From positions 1 to 7,287 of the forward strand of contig JAUWIQ010000094.1 in the NCBI GenBank assembly GCA_030605285.1: 7,287 nucleotides of DNA. The letters run 5' to 3'. The stretch is from Planctomycetota bacterium. Lineage in GTDB: Bacteria; Planctomycetota; Planctomycetia; Pirellulales; UBA7805. This document shows positions 7,197 through 7,287 of this stretch, piece after piece. The notes under the pieces are model-generated. The model saw nothing but the letters and a program-made list of their open reading frames with translations, made no database searches and had not been told where the DNA came from. Position numbers and translations under genes: made by a program. Position 1 is the first letter of the stretch; each line of letters opens with the position of its first letter.

Positions 7197-7266
7197 GGAC
7201 GTACAAACTTTTTTTTAACGGGTGGGCAGGCGTGGATTGCTGTTATTCAACAGGCCAAATAAAACA

Positions 7267-7280
7267 CCGTAATTTTACGG
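7267..7280. repeat. Short dyad CCGTAA-TT-TTACGG
   Basis: Six-base arms around a 2-base centre, about 146 bases upstream of the dipeptidase start. The size fits a dimeric regulator's operator, but a dyad this short can occur by chance and nothing links it to a known regulator. Confidence 0.3.
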
Positions 7281-7287
7281 GTGCAGC

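Larger units (their letters stand above)
7122..7287. other. Upstream region of the dipeptidase gene (leader or promoter region)
   Basis: No gene is visible in these 166 bases. The region holds a GC-rich hairpin about 57 bases from the dipeptidase start, an 8-base A/T tract (7209-7216) and a short dyad near the right edge, listed separately. No -35/-10 pair could be called with confidence. The region probably includes the promoter and 5' leader of the dipeptidase gene. Confidence 0.4.

Noticed and set aside
7178..7216. Intrinsic terminator on the plus strand
   Set aside because: The T tract begins 12 bases after the stem, too far for a canonical terminator, and no plus-strand gene precedes it.
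1..7287. CRISPR array, tRNA or rRNA gene, insertion sequence, or defence or phage module
   Set aside because: No regularly spaced repeats, cloverleaf-like segments, transposase motifs or terminal repeats were found on reading both strands.

Overview
The window reads as chromosomal sequence from a Planctomycetes bacterium, most likely of the Pirellulales/Rhodopirellula type. This is an inference. It rests on an exported sulfatase of the sort planctomycetes carry in large numbers, a tail of a DUF1559 (SBP_bac_10-type) protein, a family concentrated in Planctomycetes and their relatives, two TTG starts, weak or absent Shine-Dalgarno sequences at some genes, and mid-range GC. No rRNA, tRNA, CRISPR array, transposase or phage gene was recognised.

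All coding sequence lies on the minus strand, so transcription runs from right to left. In that order: (1) a leader region at the right edge (7122-7287) with a GC-rich hairpin and a small dyad; (2) an exported C69-family dipeptidase (7121-5499); (3) a 134-base gap; (4) an exported sulfatase with a good ribosome binding site (5364-3901); (5) a start-less tail of a DUF1559 protein, beginning directly at the sulfatase stop (about 3899-3642); (6) an exported 'choice-of-anchor I' beta-propeller protein starting at TTG (3620-1998); (7) a 100-base gap; (8) an exported M1 zinc metallopeptidase starting at TTG (1897 to the left edge, 3' end missing).

The four intact or near-intact genes all encode proteins with an N-terminal signal peptide, so the shared theme is chemistry in the periplasm or paryphoplasm or outside the cell: two peptidases, a sulfate-ester hydrolase and a propeller protein. 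Together they could help digest sulfated, protein-containing organic matter, but nothing in the sequence proves an operon or a shared pathway. The gaps of about 100-134 bases and the pseudogene remnant suggest a loosely assembled neighbourhood. I see no convincing new defence or mobile system. The points most worth checking are the DUF1559 remnant fused end-to-end with the sulfatase gene, the non-canonical C-A-S-S-R sulfatase active-site motif, and a dipeptidase whose catalytic cysteine appears to be exposed directly by signal peptidase.
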